Source of the DNA: Actinomycetaceae bacterium
Lineage (GTDB): Bacteria > Actinomycetota > Actinomycetes > Actinomycetales > Actinomycetaceae
Reading direction: 5' to 3'
Assembly: GCA_030540715.1 (NCBI GenBank)
Contig: JAUNVQ010000002.1
Coordinates: 3,074 to 67,073 of the forward strand
DNA length: 64,000 bases
This document shows, piece after piece, positions 25,776 to 35,734 of this stretch. Made by a program: the position numbers and the translations under genes. The notes beneath the pieces are model-generated. The model ran no database searches, was not told where the DNA came from, and saw only the letters and a program-made list of their open reading frames with translations. The first letter of the stretch is position 1. Every line of letters begins with the position of its first letter.

Positions 25776-26719
25776 GCACCCTCCCCAAGTGGTGAGGTTT
25801 CTGTTTCTGTTGGCTGAGCTAGCGTGTGTTGGGGGTGATGGCCTTTTCCTGTCAGATTTTTTTCACGCAGTAGTCCATCGTGTAGTTCTAGCACTCGGTC
25901 TGCGCGTTGAGCTAGGCGTTCGTCGTGGGTGATAACGACAAGTGCGGCGTTGACTTGGCGAGCTGATTCTTCAAGGAGCTCCATCACGCTTTCCCCTGTT
26001 TCCACGTCAAGTGCCCCAGTAGGTTCATCTGCCAGGATTATTTTTGGGTACCTGACAAGCGCTCTGGCTATTGCTACGCGTTGTTGTTCACCGCCAGATA
26101 GCTGGCTGGGATATGATTCTAGCCGCTCTTCTAGACCAACGCGCTGAAGCATATGGGAAGCGATTTGATAACGTTTCCAAAATTCTTGACCTGGTGCGTA
26201 AAGTAGTGGCACGGTCACATTTTCTAGGACATTGCGCGCGGGTATAAGGTTGAATTGTTGAAAGACGAATCCGATTGATGAGCCACGTAGTTGTGAGAGC
26301 GCCGCGGAATCTAGGTGTGTGACATTTGTTTCATTCAGATGATACGTCCCCATGTTGGGACTGTCTATCAACCCCATTATACCTAGTAGCGTGGATTTTC
26401 CTGTGCCTGAGCGCCCAACTATCGATATGTGCTCGCCTGGCATCACGGTCAAGTTGATTCCACGCAGTATGTAGAGGATTTCACCATCTGGCAGTTCGAA
26501 TGCACGGTGTATGTTGGTGAGGTGTATCAGTGAGCCTTCAGCGGCTGGCGGGTGTTCGTCGTGGCTGTTCCGCGTGTTTGTCGTGTGGTTGCGTCGATAG
26601 AATACGCGCCGTTTCGTCACGGGTGCTTCATCAAAGATTTCAGCAGCGAGAGCTGCTTTTTTTGCTTCGATTTTCGCCGCTCGGCGTTGTGCGCGCGTCA
26701 GCCGTTGAACACGCTTCAT
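25772..26719 (-). CDS. ABC exporter ATPase (MacB/LolD type)
   Basis: This 315-residue ATPase powers the adjacent permease. About 75 polar residues precede the ATPase domain. The domain shows Walker [13 protein letters not shown], the Q-loop [12 protein letters not shown], the signature [15 protein letters not shown], Walker [13 protein letters not shown] and the switch His in [10 protein letters not shown]. Both ends overlap neighbours by four bases (ATGA), so production of the three components is coupled. The N-terminal extension rich in Arg, Lys and Ala is longer than in typical LolD-like ATPases (about 230 residues). Confidence 0.94.
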   Translation of the reverse strand: MKRVQRLTRAQRRAAKIEAKKAALAAEIFDEAPVTKRRVFYRRNHTTNTRNSHDEHPPAAEGSLIHLTNIHRAFELPDGEILYILRGINLTVMPGEHISIVGRSGTGKSTLLGIMGLIDSPNMGTYHLNETNVTHLDSAALSQLRGSSIGFVFQQFNLIPARNVLENVTVPLLYAPGQEFWKRYQIASHMLQRVGLEERLESYPSQLSGGEQQRVAIARALVRYPKIILADEPTGALDVETGESVMELLEESARQVNAALVVITHDERLAQRADRVLELHDGLLREKNLTGKGHHPQHTLAQPTETETSPLGEGA

Positions 26720-28332
26720 ATTGTGACACTCCCGTTACGCAATTGGCGGTGGTGCGCGCCTATACCTATGAGCATGTTTTTTTGTTTTCCATACGAGGGC
26801 GTTGCTTCTGTGTTTGTGGGGGTTATCGGTTGTGGCATGGCTATGGTGACAGGTAAGTGTGTATTTTTGCCAGCTAGGCTTGCTTCTGCCATATCTGCGT
26901 TGGCCTTCCCACTTGCGTTGGCGCTGTCAGCGTCCTTTTCTTTGCCATCTGTTTTTTCGTCTTTCTTATTTCTTTCTTGTGGAACGAATTCTAGGACTTC
27001 ATCATCTTCTTTTAGTCCTTTTTTGATTTCGATGTGTGTGCCGTCGCTTAACCCTACTTCAACGGATTGTTTTACTGCAGAGTTGGTGTCGCCTGGGGTT
27101 TTCAATACCCATACTTCGCCGGTATCTAGTTGTCCTTTGACAGCTGTCACTGGCACAATGAGTGCGTTTTCCACGGAGCCACCTGTTAATGTCATGGATG
27201 CGTTAAGGCCCGAGAATACTTTGATATCGCCAGGGACTACACACATGATTTGCAACTGTGAATCTACTGTATTGCTCGCCCCGCTATCGCTGTTTGATTC
27301 GTCTGATTGTGCTGGTTTTGCTGCTGCAGCGGCTGCCTGACTACTAACATTTGTACAGGTAAAATCAGGTGGCCCATCTTTAATTGAGATGCGTGCTTCT
27401 GTTGGTAAGTCTTGAAGACGATACATTTGTTGCGGTGTAAGGGTTGCTTTTGCAATAAATGTTTTTGGCAGGACGCTTGCCACGGTCATTCCTGTTGTAA
27501 CACTTTGATTTTCTACTGCATCAACACTTAGTTTTCCATCAACTGGTGCTGTTACCATGGCAGTGCGTACTACTGGTTTCACGGTTCCAGGTTCTTCAAC
27601 GATTGCATCTGGATTGGCGCGTACGAGGCGTTCATATTCCGCCTGTAAAGCATCTTGCTTTTGTTGCGTTGCTTGTTCGTCTTCGTAGGTGATCTGAAAG
27701 ATATCTTGATTCTTTTGGACTTCGGCACCATTCGCAGCATAGACTTTAGTAATTTTCCCGTCGGCGGTAGATTTCAATGCGATGGCTGCATCGTTTGTGA
27801 TGACGGCTTTGACATTGAGTTCGTTAGATATATCTCCGCGTGTTACTGTGATGGATTGGGTGTCAAAGGATGCGCTAGGTTGTAGGCCATCTTCGTCAGC
27901 TGCGGGGCTGCCGGGAACAAAAGCGATCTTCAAGAGTGCCACGGTAATAAGCACAAGACAGGCACCTTTCACGACATTCCACGTTGTTCTGATGCGGCAT
28001 TTACGTCGTGCTTTACGATGCTGTTCTTCTTTTATCGAGGACGGGGCAAAGTACTGTACTGTATTGTCGTTATGAGCAGCCACGGGCACAGAGCCTGCGT
28101 TATCGCCACTTGGGACACCAGATACGGTTGGAATAGTAACTGTGTCATTACTGTCTACCGTTTCTGAAAGGCTGCCATCATTTCTAGTTGCTTCAATGGG
28201 AGCAAAACCTTCTAATGACATGGTGTGGGCAGAGCCCTGATTTTCGCAAACTTGTGCCTCGTGAGCATTATTCACCTTCAGGTGATTAGTTCCGAGTGCT
28301 GGCTCGTCATTTTTACGGCGTTTGAATACCAT
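26716..28332 (-). CDS. membrane-fusion/periplasmic-adaptor-like subunit of ABC exporter
   Basis: This 538-residue HlyD/MacA-like adaptor is the first gene of the three-gene export operon. A cytoplasmic segment of about 90 residues leads into one membrane helix (GACLVLITVALLKIAFV). The first beta-barrel/lipoyl half (VTRGDISNELNVKAVIT, ADGKITKVYAANGAEVQKNQ), a short helical hairpin, the second lipoyl half (TAPVDGKLSVDAVENQSV) and a beta-barrel ending (VENALIVPVTAVKGQLD) follow. The tail is Lys/Asp/Ala rich. Monoderm adaptors of this kind usually work with MacB-like permeases in export or self-resistance. An alanine tract and Ser/Asp-rich insert near residue 330 is probably disordered. Confidence 0.85.
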   Translation of the reverse strand: MVFKRRKNDEPALGTNHLKVNNAHEAQVCENQGSAHTMSLEGFAPIEATRNDGSLSETVDSNDTVTIPTVSGVPSGDNAGSVPVAAHNDNTVQYFAPSSIKEEQHRKARRKCRIRTTWNVVKGACLVLITVALLKIAFVPGSPAADEDGLQPSASFDTQSITVTRGDISNELNVKAVITNDAAIALKSTADGKITKVYAANGAEVQKNQDIFQITYEDEQATQQKQDALQAEYERLVRANPDAIVEEPGTVKPVVRTAMVTAPVDGKLSVDAVENQSVTTGMTVASVLPKTFIAKATLTPQQMYRLQDLPTEARISIKDGPPDFTCTNVSSQAAAAAAKPAQSDESNSDSGASNTVDSQLQIMCVVPGDIKVFSGLNASMTLTGGSVENALIVPVTAVKGQLDTGEVWVLKTPGDTNSAVKQSVEVGLSDGTHIEIKKGLKEDDEVLEFVPQERNKKDEKTDGKEKDADSANASGKANADMAEASLAGKNTHLPVTIAMPQPITPTNTEATPSYGKQKNMLIGIGAHHRQLRNGSVTI

Positions 28333-28413
28333 AAGCGTTCTGCTCCATTATTCGATGAATCTTGTGAGTCGCCAAGAACGCGCTTGTGTGTCTTATCGTC
28401 AGGATAGGAATAT

Positions 28414-28430
28414 TACACAGGAGATGTGTA
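28414..28430 (-). promoter_or_regulatory. inverted repeat upstream of the export operon
   Basis: TACACA and TGTGTA form perfect 6-bp arms around five bases, about 80 bp before the adaptor start. The position suits a TetR- or MarR-type operator. No regulator gene adjoins. Confidence 0.3.
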
Positions 28431-28920
28431 CTGGGGCGGCTCTCTTAACGTTTCTTTGTAGTGTTAAAACTACACTCTTATTTATACACAAATTTGTTGG
28501 GTTGATCCATCATTGTTTCACGGTGTTTTTTGTCAAAATCATGCACTTCTTATGGTAATGCTTACCTTGAAAGTATGACTTTGGGCTGCAGAAGTAACAG
28601 AGCATAGCGATGTGTCCCGTTGATTCACTACGCGGCTTGCCCGCATCCAAACAGCATCACCATAACTACCATGCAACATGTTAGAACAATGCCGAGTATG
28701 GCTTCAGCCAGATCACACATGGCGCTGCATGTAATCCCACACGCAAAACTCACCCAAAAAAATCCACAAAAACCACCACAACAACCCCCCACCGCCACAC
28801 AAACCACGTACTGAATTTGTATCGAGGGAAAAAATAGCTCCAAGAAAGCTTGAATAGACCCCACAACAACTTGGTAGAGATAAACAGCCAAATAAATTGT
28901 GAGAGATGAGTAGAAAGGCT
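28431..28920. other. intergenic with C/A-rich repeat member (28756-28797)
   Basis: A7 at 28756-28762 is followed by a C/A stretch ending CCCCCCACCGCCA at 28797, a dispersed repeat member. On the minus strand it reads as a G-rich tract followed by seven T, about 120 bp past the polyprenyl synthase stop. No gene is supported between here and the export operon. Confidence 0.5.
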
Positions 28921-30051
28921 CTAGGCCATACGCTCAACAAGCATATCGGCAAATTCGTATAACGCTGTTTTAGCCCTAGAATCTGGAATGTCATCCAGGC
29001 TTGCCTTAGCCTTATCAGCCCATTTCCGAGCGAGGTTGCGTGTATCTTCTAAAACGGGGTGCACGCGAAGCATCTTCACAATCTGCGCCACGGTGTTATC
29101 GATTACTACGGAATGACCAGTATCGACAGCATTGCTTGCCTCACTATCTATAGAAACATCATTTTGTGTCGCGAGTGCCTTGCTCAAGTCCGCGTCGATA
29201 AGGTCAAGAATCTTTTGGCCGTCTTCATCGATGCTTCCCTGGGATTTTGCTTGCCTTAGCAACAAAATTGGCAGGGTATCAACACCTTCTTTAAGGTCTG
29301 TACCGGGTGTTTTACCTGAAATATCAGGATCTGATGCGATATCAAGCACGTCGTCAGCTATCTGGAAGGCAACACCGATGTCTTCTCCAAACTCTGATAC
29401 TCGGTCAGCAATGTATTCGGGTGCCCCGGAATACTCTGCCCCAAAACGTGCTGCCTGAGCAATAAGCGAACCAGTTTTATCTGCTAAAACTTCAATATAG
29501 TAATCAACCGGATCGTCGTTTTCTTCAGCGCCAAATGTTTCGTTCAACTGTCCTTTACATAGTCGATAAAAAGTTCGAGCATGCTGCCCCGTGGCTTCTG
29601 ACCCCAAATCTGAACACAGCAATGATGCTCGAGCAAAAATAACGTCACCAGCCAAAATAGCACGATTATTGCCATAAACCTTGTGAACTGCTTCTACACC
29701 GCGCCGTGTGGGTGCAGAATCCATCACATCATCATGGTACAGAGTAGCCAAATGGGTAAGCTCAACTACGAGGCACGCAGCGATCACGTTATCCGATGCT
29801 GGCTGTCCGGGTTTTCCGAGATGGGCGCATAGCAGCGTCATAATAGGACGCATACGTTTTCCACCTGCATCAGATAGATGCCCAGTAATATCGTCAATAA
29901 CCCCACGTGCCCCCGATAACTGTTCGCTCAATAATTCCTCAACTCTAGCCATATCGGCAGCTACACAGTCACGAAGTTTTTCCAGCTCTTTATCGTCAGC
30001 AGATTCGCGGGTCGAATTCATATTTGTTTTAGGCTTGTTCACATTGCTCAC
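28921..30051 (-). CDS. long-chain polyprenyl diphosphate synthase
   Basis: This trans-prenyltransferase of about 376 residues condenses isopentenyl diphosphate to build a long isoprenoid chain, here most likely the menaquinone tail. The first aspartate-rich motif is in LYHDDVMDSAPTRRG and the second in FQIADDVLDIASD. The substrate Lys/Arg segment GGKRMRPIM lies near residue 70. An unusual Ser/Asn-rich insert of about 20 residues is seen near residue 320. The chosen GTG start overlaps the nuoN stop as GTGA, placing the gene at the end of the complex I operon; an ATG ten codons later is an alternative. Chain length cannot be predicted with confidence. Confidence 0.9.
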   Translation of the reverse strand: MSNVNKPKTNMNSTRESADDKELEKLRDCVAADMARVEELLSEQLSGARGVIDDITGHLSDAGGKRMRPIMTLLCAHLGKPGQPASDNVIAACLVVELTHLATLYHDDVMDSAPTRRGVEAVHKVYGNNRAILAGDVIFARASLLCSDLGSEATGQHARTFYRLCKGQLNETFGAEENDDPVDYYIEVLADKTGSLIAQAARFGAEYSGAPEYIADRVSEFGEDIGVAFQIADDVLDIASDPDISGKTPGTDLKEGVDTLPILLLRQAKSQGSIDEDGQKILDLIDADLSKALATQNDVSIDSEASNAVDTGHSVVIDNTVAQIVKMLRVHPVLEDTRNLARKWADKAKASLDDIPDSRAKTALYEFADMLVERMA

Positions 30052-31643
30052 GGTACGACAATAGCGCCGATTGACGAGAAATTCAGAATTATTCCTGGGA
30101 AAAGACCCAAAACAATGGTAGCAATCACACAAATGACGACTGCCGAGACCGCCGTACCATTAGATGCTACTACTGCCGTCTTAGGATCCGGATCTGATAA
30201 AAACATGTACATAGCTAGACGGAAATAGTAGAAAGCCGTGATTGCTGAGGATATAACCGCAATAAACACAAGTATTGTTGCACCGCCTTCAATGCCGGCC
30301 GAAAACACCAGGAACTTTCCAATAAAGCCCGCTGTGAGCGGGATACCGGCAAATGACAGCAAGAAGATCATCATGGAAACTGCTAAGAGCGGACTAGTTT
30401 TACCTAAACCTTTCCACTGCTGAAGTTCATTCGCTTCGCCAACGATAGAGCCAGTCTCACTTCGGGTACGCACCAGATAAACAACACCGAAGGCTCCTAC
30501 AGTAGCTACACCATATGTCAACACATAGAAGGTAACAGCCATCGGTGAGATATCGGCACCACCAATCAATGCAATAAGCATAAATCCTGCGTGAGCGATC
30601 GAAGAATACGCAAGCATCCGCTTAATATTGCCCTGCACTAAACCGAAGAATGTTCCCACTATCATTGTCATAATGGCAACCGTCCACATAAAGATTTCCA
30701 TATCCCAGTTCAGCTGCGTGGCAACGGTCAGATAGAAGCGTGTCAAGGTCATAAATGCAGCAGCCTTCACTCCAGCCGCCATATAGCCTGTGACGGGTGT
30801 GGGGGCTCCCTGGTAAACATCGGGTGTCCACGCATGGAAAGGTGCAGCACCCACTTTAAACAGCAAGCCTATTGTCATCATCACAACACCAGTAAGAAGA
30901 AGGAAGTCAGATGAGGGCGATATTGGTATAGCTCGTGCAATCACTGAAATATTAAGACTTGCTGAATATCCAAACAATAAGGCCGTTCCCATCAGGAAAA
31001 ATGCTGAAGCAAATGCACCCAGAATAAAGTACTTTAATGCCGCTTCCTGTGACAACAACCGTCGACGTCTGGCTGATGCTGCCAAAACATACATGGGTAG
31101 TGAGATAATTTCCAGTGCAATAAACATTGTTAGCATCGAGTTTGCCATGGGGAAAATCATCATGCCACCAAGCGAGAACAATGACAGTGGCATCATTTCG
31201 GAACGCTGGTACCCTTTTCGGTCAGTGAGTTCTTCTTCATAGGATCCGGGTCTGTCCGAGGGTTGACCAGCAAAAGCACCGTCACCTTGGGATGTGCGGT
31301 CAATCATCACGAAGATAGCTAGAAGCCCAATAATCAGCATGACGACCTCGCCGCCAAAACCGAATCCATCAAGTATGACTTCGCCGTTGGCTATCACTGA
31401 TAGGGGGATTTCCTCGCGCATCAACGAATCCCCTGAGATAATGAGCATAAAGGCCGACAGCAGTACCACCAATGGTGTGTAAATAATTTGAGTTGTCCAA
31501 CGCACTTTACGTGGAACAAATGCCTCTAGAAGTACACCGATAGCAGCGCCTGCCAGTATGACGATAACCGGCATTAGGTGAACCCAATGCAAGCCAAGGT
31601 CAAGAGTCTCTGTCGATGGTAAAAGATTGTCCATGACTACCAT
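30048..31643 (-). CDS. nuoN: NADH-quinone oxidoreductase subunit N
   Basis: NuoN is one of three antiporter-like proton-channel subunits of complex I in the cytoplasmic membrane (ND2 homologue). The 531 residues show about 14 hydrophobic segments. They include the Glu of ALEIISLPMYVLA, the Lys of FKVGAAPFHAWTPDVYQG and GAPTPVTGYMAAGVKA. It carries a polar insert near residues 120-150 that is longer than usual. It starts two bases after the nuoM stop and its own stop overlaps the polyprenyl synthase start. Confidence 0.96.
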   Translation of the reverse strand: MVVMDNLLPSTETLDLGLHWVHLMPVIVILAGAAIGVLLEAFVPRKVRWTTQIIYTPLVVLLSAFMLIISGDSLMREEIPLSVIANGEVILDGFGFGGEVVMLIIGLLAIFVMIDRTSQGDGAFAGQPSDRPGSYEEELTDRKGYQRSEMMPLSLFSLGGMMIFPMANSMLTMFIALEIISLPMYVLAASARRRRLLSQEAALKYFILGAFASAFFLMGTALLFGYSASLNISVIARAIPISPSSDFLLLTGVVMMTIGLLFKVGAAPFHAWTPDVYQGAPTPVTGYMAAGVKAAAFMTLTRFYLTVATQLNWDMEIFMWTVAIMTMIVGTFFGLVQGNIKRMLAYSSIAHAGFMLIALIGGADISPMAVTFYVLTYGVATVGAFGVVYLVRTRSETGSIVGEANELQQWKGLGKTSPLLAVSMMIFLLSFAGIPLTAGFIGKFLVFSAGIEGGATILVFIAVISSAITAFYYFRLAMYMFLSDPDPKTAVVASNGTAVSAVVICVIATIVLGLFPGIILNFSSIGAIVVP

Positions 31644-31645
31644 GA

Positions 31646-33385
31646 TTACTCTTTCGTCCTTTCTTCCGCACCCTGATTATCGAGGTCTACGGTACCTACC
31701 TGACCCGTTGTCATTGGTGCAAGCACTGACTGGTCAGCAACGGGCGACACCATATCTACCAGTGGCTTCGGGAAAAGGCCCAGCACCAACATGAATGCAA
31801 TCAGTGGAGCGATCACTGCCCATTTTTCACGCTTATTTAAATCTGGCATATCCTTCACATGGTCTTGAATGGGGCCGGTGAATATTTTTTGATACGGCAA
31901 CAAAATATAGACAGCTGCTAACACCACTGCCAGCACTGCAAATACTGCCGCCCACGGTGCTACTCGATAGGATCCCACCAAAACCAGTAGCTCAGGAACG
32001 AAACCAGACAGACCTGGCAAGGCAATTGCTGCAAGGCCTGATATTAAGAAGGTACCCGCAAGTACTGGTGTGACACGTTGTAAACCACCAAAACCATCGA
32101 TGCGCTGTGTTGCGCCACGGAAGCTCATAAAGCCCGCTAACAAAAACATCGCGGCTATGGACAGGCCGTGTGCAACCATGTATATCATGGTGCCCATGAG
32201 CGCTGTCTTGTTGCCAATGAAAATCCCCATCACCATCAATCCGAAGTGCGAAACTGACGTAAACGAAATCAAGCGTAAAATATCCTTTTGCGCAAGTGCT
32301 GCCAGGGCACCCCATAGGATTGACACAATCGCGAGTACCACGATTGGTAGTGCCAGACGATTTGAGGCGTTCGGGAATAGTGTCAAACAAAAGGCGATCA
32401 TCCCAAATGTGCCGATTTTATCCATGACACCAACAAGTAGAGAGGACGTTGCCGGTCGCGCATTTTCTGCAGCATCGGCCAGCCATGTGTGTAGCGGAAC
32501 CATCGGAGCTTTCACCGCAAAAGCAAAGAAGAAGGTGACGAAGATCCACGTCTCAACAACTCCAGGTAGGTTGAGATTAACATACAAAAAGTCAACTGTG
32601 TACAAGTCTGTTGGAATTCCCTGAGTTTTTGGCGCATACACATAGATGGCAACAACACCAATCAGCATCACTAAACCACCTGCCAGTGAGTACAGCAGGA
32701 ACTTCAATGCGGCTGCTTTTCGTGCAGCACCTTGACCATAGTAGCCAATCAGGAAGTACATGGGCACTAGCATCGCCTCGAAGGCCAGGTAGAACACCAG
32801 GATGTCACGGGCAGCGAATATCATCATCATAAATGCCAGTGACACCAGTGTCAGCGCCACATATCCCGCAATGTTTTTTGATGTGTAGCCACCGTTGGGA
32901 ATATAGCCATATTTCGGATTGTATCCAGCATTGGATGCAAGGTCATTGTCGTCATCTTCCGCAGATGACATTGCAGATGATACCGATGCCACACCACGAC
33001 TAGATTCAACAGGAGCTAGGCCTTCACGATGCCAATCAGCAGCAAACACAATGGGAACAAGCAATGCCGATAATACAATCATCGACAGTCCCATACCGTT
33101 GACACCCATCGCCCAGGAAACCCCCAGCTGTGGAATCCACGAATATGTCTCTGCAAACTGGTAGGCTCCAGCCTGCGTATAATCGAAAGTACATACAGCG
33201 TAGACTGCTCCAGCTAGAACAACCAGAGAGGTAGCCAAACCAATTTCTCGGGCTGATTGATGAAGCGAAGGTACAAGCCATAGCAGGAGTGCAACCACTG
33301 CCGGCAGCGCAACCATCAGGCTTAACAGCGGGAACGGTGAATCGACAACAGTTAAAGGTTCATGCAATTTCATTATTGTTTCCAT
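31646..33385 (-). CDS. nuoM: NADH-quinone oxidoreductase subunit M
   Basis: NuoM is an antiporter-like membrane subunit (ND4 homologue). The Glu of LAFEAMLVPMYFLIGYYG and the Lys of VKAPMVPLHTWLADAAENAR, both part of the proton path, are visible, as is ISFTSVSHFGLMVMGIF. The ATG at 33383-33385 follows AGGGGG at good spacing, giving 579 residues; an upstream start would run into nuoL. A polar loop of about 45 residues rich in Ser, Asp, Asn and Gly (about residues 125-165, SSAEDDDNDLASN) interrupts an inter-helix loop and is not usual. Confidence 0.96.
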   Translation of the reverse strand: METIMKLHEPLTVVDSPFPLLSLMVALPAVVALLLWLVPSLHQSAREIGLATSLVVLAGAVYAVCTFDYTQAGAYQFAETYSWIPQLGVSWAMGVNGMGLSMIVLSALLVPIVFAADWHREGLAPVESSRGVASVSSAMSSAEDDDNDLASNAGYNPKYGYIPNGGYTSKNIAGYVALTLVSLAFMMMIFAARDILVFYLAFEAMLVPMYFLIGYYGQGAARKAAALKFLLYSLAGGLVMLIGVVAIYVYAPKTQGIPTDLYTVDFLYVNLNLPGVVETWIFVTFFFAFAVKAPMVPLHTWLADAAENARPATSSLLVGVMDKIGTFGMIAFCLTLFPNASNRLALPIVVLAIVSILWGALAALAQKDILRLISFTSVSHFGLMVMGIFIGNKTALMGTMIYMVAHGLSIAAMFLLAGFMSFRGATQRIDGFGGLQRVTPVLAGTFLISGLAAIALPGLSGFVPELLVLVGSYRVAPWAAVFAVLAVVLAAVYILLPYQKIFTGPIQDHVKDMPDLNKREKWAVIAPLIAFMLVLGLFPKPLVDMVSPVADQSVLAPMTTGQVGTVDLDNQGAEERTKE

Positions 33386-33395
33386 TTCATTCCCC

Positions 33396-35417
33396 CTAGA
33401 ACCTTGTCCACAGCACGGCAACAAGGGCAAAGACTACGCCAACCGTTATATAAGAGGCGTATGCCCTGATGTAACCATTTTGAATCGGTTGCAAAACTCG
33501 TCCAATCCTCATCGCAAGACCAGCGAGACCACGAATGATGCCATCCCAGACACCACGGTCTGAGATTCCAACGCCAGTGGCCACAAGCTCAACGGGCTTG
33601 ACAAAGCTAGTCTCGTTGATTTGGTCTTGATACAAATCGTTTCTGGCAGCTTCAACCAGCGGCCCCAAGGGCTGCGGGGTGCGCGCCATTTCTTTTTTGG
33701 CAAACATCATAAAGGCTGCCACTAATCCCACAATCACCAGAGCCATCGTGATAACTGAAATCGCCGTGTGGCTCAGTACAGTTTCTCCGTGCGGCACGTG
33801 ACCCGTCACAGGTGCCAACCAGTGTTCAAAGATGTGTGTTGCACCTAGTGCTGCACCAAATCCAATCGAAAAGATCGATAAAATTATGACGGGAACAGTC
33901 ATGTAGGCATTGGCTTCATGCGGATGGACTTCAACGCCCTCTTCCTTCGTTGTCCAACGCTGCTGTCCGTGGAAAATCGCAAAGAACAAGCGCGACATAT
34001 AAAACGAGGTAATCCCCGCACCAATCATCGCGGCCATGCCAAGTGCCCATGCTCCACCAACACCGAAAACATCGGGGTTAAAGGCTGCAGCAATAATGGG
34101 CTCCTTCGAGAAGAAACCAGAAAATGGCGGGATACCCAATATGGCTAGCCAACCGATTCCGAAAGTAATCCATGTAATCTTCATGACTGTGCGCAGGTTA
34201 CCGAAACGACGGATATTGACCTGGTCGCTCATGGCATGCATGACGTTACCGGCACAAAGGAACATTTGTGCTTTGAAAAAACCGTGCGAGACAAGGTGGA
34301 AAATCGCCAGCGTCCAACCAACGGGGCCCAGCCCAGCACCAAGCATCATGTAGCCGATCTGCGACATGGTCGAGGCCGCCAGAACCTTCTTCATATCGTC
34401 CTTTGCACAACCCACGATAGCACCAAACATCAAAGTGATTGCACCGATAATGGCAACGGCCATCTGAGCGGCGGGGGCGGCAGTGTAAATCACTCCTGAA
34501 CGTACCATCAGGTACACACCCGCGGTGACCATTGTTGCCGCGTGGATAAGAGCTGAAACTGGGGTTGGGCCAGCCATCGCGTCACCCAGCCATGCCTGCA
34601 ACGGGAATTGGGCGGACTTGCCGCACGCGCCAAGAAGCAGGAAGAGGCCAATAGCAATGAGCGCGCCTTTAGTGACGGTGCCTGGGTCGGTGTGGATTGT
34701 TCCCAAAACATTCTCGTAGGAGAGGTCGCCTCCGGGAATCACCATGAACATTGTCATCATTGCAAGCAGTAGCCCCATGTCACCCACACGGTTCATCACA
34801 AAGGCTTTCTTTGCCGCAATCGCATTGGGAAGCTCTTGATTCCAAAAACCGATGAGCAGGTAGGATGCCAGGCCAACGCCTTCCCAACCGAAGAATAGCA
34901 GGATATAGGAATCGGCAAGCACCAGTGTCAACATAGCGGCAACGAACAGGTTAAGGTAGGCGAAGAAGCGCCGACGGTCGCTGTCGTGTTCCATATATCC
35001 GATGGAATACACGTGAATAAGGGAACCAACGAAAGTCACCAGCATCACGAAAGTCAACGATAGTTGATCTAGCTGCAGGCCAAGGCTGAGATTGAATCCA
35101 GATCCTGACACCCACTCGTAGAGTTGAGCACGGTAACCGTATTCGCCGTCGGGTAAATTAATTAATTGGAAGAGGACGAACACACCCACCACAAATGATG
35201 CCCACGAGGCACATGTGGCCAAAATATGCCCCCACTTATCTGACTTACGCCCAAGCAACAGCAAAAGACCAGAGCTAAGCAGCGGAATTGCAATCATGAG
35301 CCATGCCCAAGAGGATGCTCCTGTTGCAGCGGTCAGCTCATGGATTTGTGCTCCAACGTCACCGGCTTCACCGCCATGTTCGCCTGGTATCAACATCAGT
35401 TCAGAAAACATTGTCAT
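33396..35417 (-). CDS. nuoL: NADH-quinone oxidoreductase subunit L
   Basis: NuoL is the distal antiporter-like subunit (ND5 homologue), carrying the long lateral helix that braces the membrane arm. The 673 residues include the Glu of LFFGWEGVGLASYLLIGFW, the Lys of GKSAQFPLQAWLGDAM and GPTPVSALIHAATMVTAG. KKVLAASTMSQIGYMMLG is also present. The C-terminal helix and last membrane segment (FALVAVLWTRF) are intact. GGGAAGG precedes the ATG. Confidence 0.97.
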   Translation of the reverse strand: MTMFSELMLIPGEHGGEAGDVGAQIHELTAATGASSWAWLMIAIPLLSSGLLLLLGRKSDKWGHILATCASWASFVVGVFVLFQLINLPDGEYGYRAQLYEWVSGSGFNLSLGLQLDQLSLTFVMLVTFVGSLIHVYSIGYMEHDSDRRRFFAYLNLFVAAMLTLVLADSYILLFFGWEGVGLASYLLIGFWNQELPNAIAAKKAFVMNRVGDMGLLLAMMTMFMVIPGGDLSYENVLGTIHTDPGTVTKGALIAIGLFLLLGACGKSAQFPLQAWLGDAMAGPTPVSALIHAATMVTAGVYLMVRSGVIYTAAPAAQMAVAIIGAITLMFGAIVGCAKDDMKKVLAASTMSQIGYMMLGAGLGPVGWTLAIFHLVSHGFFKAQMFLCAGNVMHAMSDQVNIRRFGNLRTVMKITWITFGIGWLAILGIPPFSGFFSKEPIIAAAFNPDVFGVGGAWALGMAAMIGAGITSFYMSRLFFAIFHGQQRWTTKEEGVEVHPHEANAYMTVPVIILSIFSIGFGAALGATHIFEHWLAPVTGHVPHGETVLSHTAISVITMALVIVGLVAAFMMFAKKEMARTPQPLGPLVEAARNDLYQDQINETSFVKPVELVATGVGISDRGVWDGIIRGLAGLAMRIGRVLQPIQNGYIRAYASYITVGVVFALVAVLWTRF

Positions 35418-35431
35418 TTCTTTTTCCTTCC

Positions 35432-35734
35432 CTAATGCCGAAGCAGACTTACATCGTCAAGCGATGTTGTTCGCCGTGACTTGAAGATGGATACAACAAT
35501 TGCTAGGCCCACCACTACCTCAGCTGCGGCTACCACCATAATAAAGAATGCCATGACCTGCCCGTCCATATTTTTGTGAATATTTGAAAACGTCACAAGT
35601 ACCAGGTTGCACGAGTTCAGCATCAACTCAACACCCATCAGCGAGATTGCTGCTGAATGGCGGGTCAACACGATGACTGCTCCAATAAAGAAGAGGATGC
35701 CAGCCAGCACCACATAGTGCGTTAAGCTCATCAT
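35432..35734 (-). CDS. nuoK: NADH-quinone oxidoreductase subunit K
   Basis: NuoK is a small three-helix membrane subunit (ND4L homologue) of 100 residues, the standard length. The essential intramembrane Glu is in [17 protein letters not shown] and the second in [13 protein letters not shown]. Its start overlaps the nuoJ stop as ATGA. Confidence 0.97.
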   Translation of the reverse strand: MMSLTHYVVLAGILFFIGAVIVLTRHSAAISLMGVELMLNSCNLVLVTFSNIHKNMDGQVMAFFIMVVAAAEVVVGLAIVVSIFKSRRTTSLDDVSLLRH

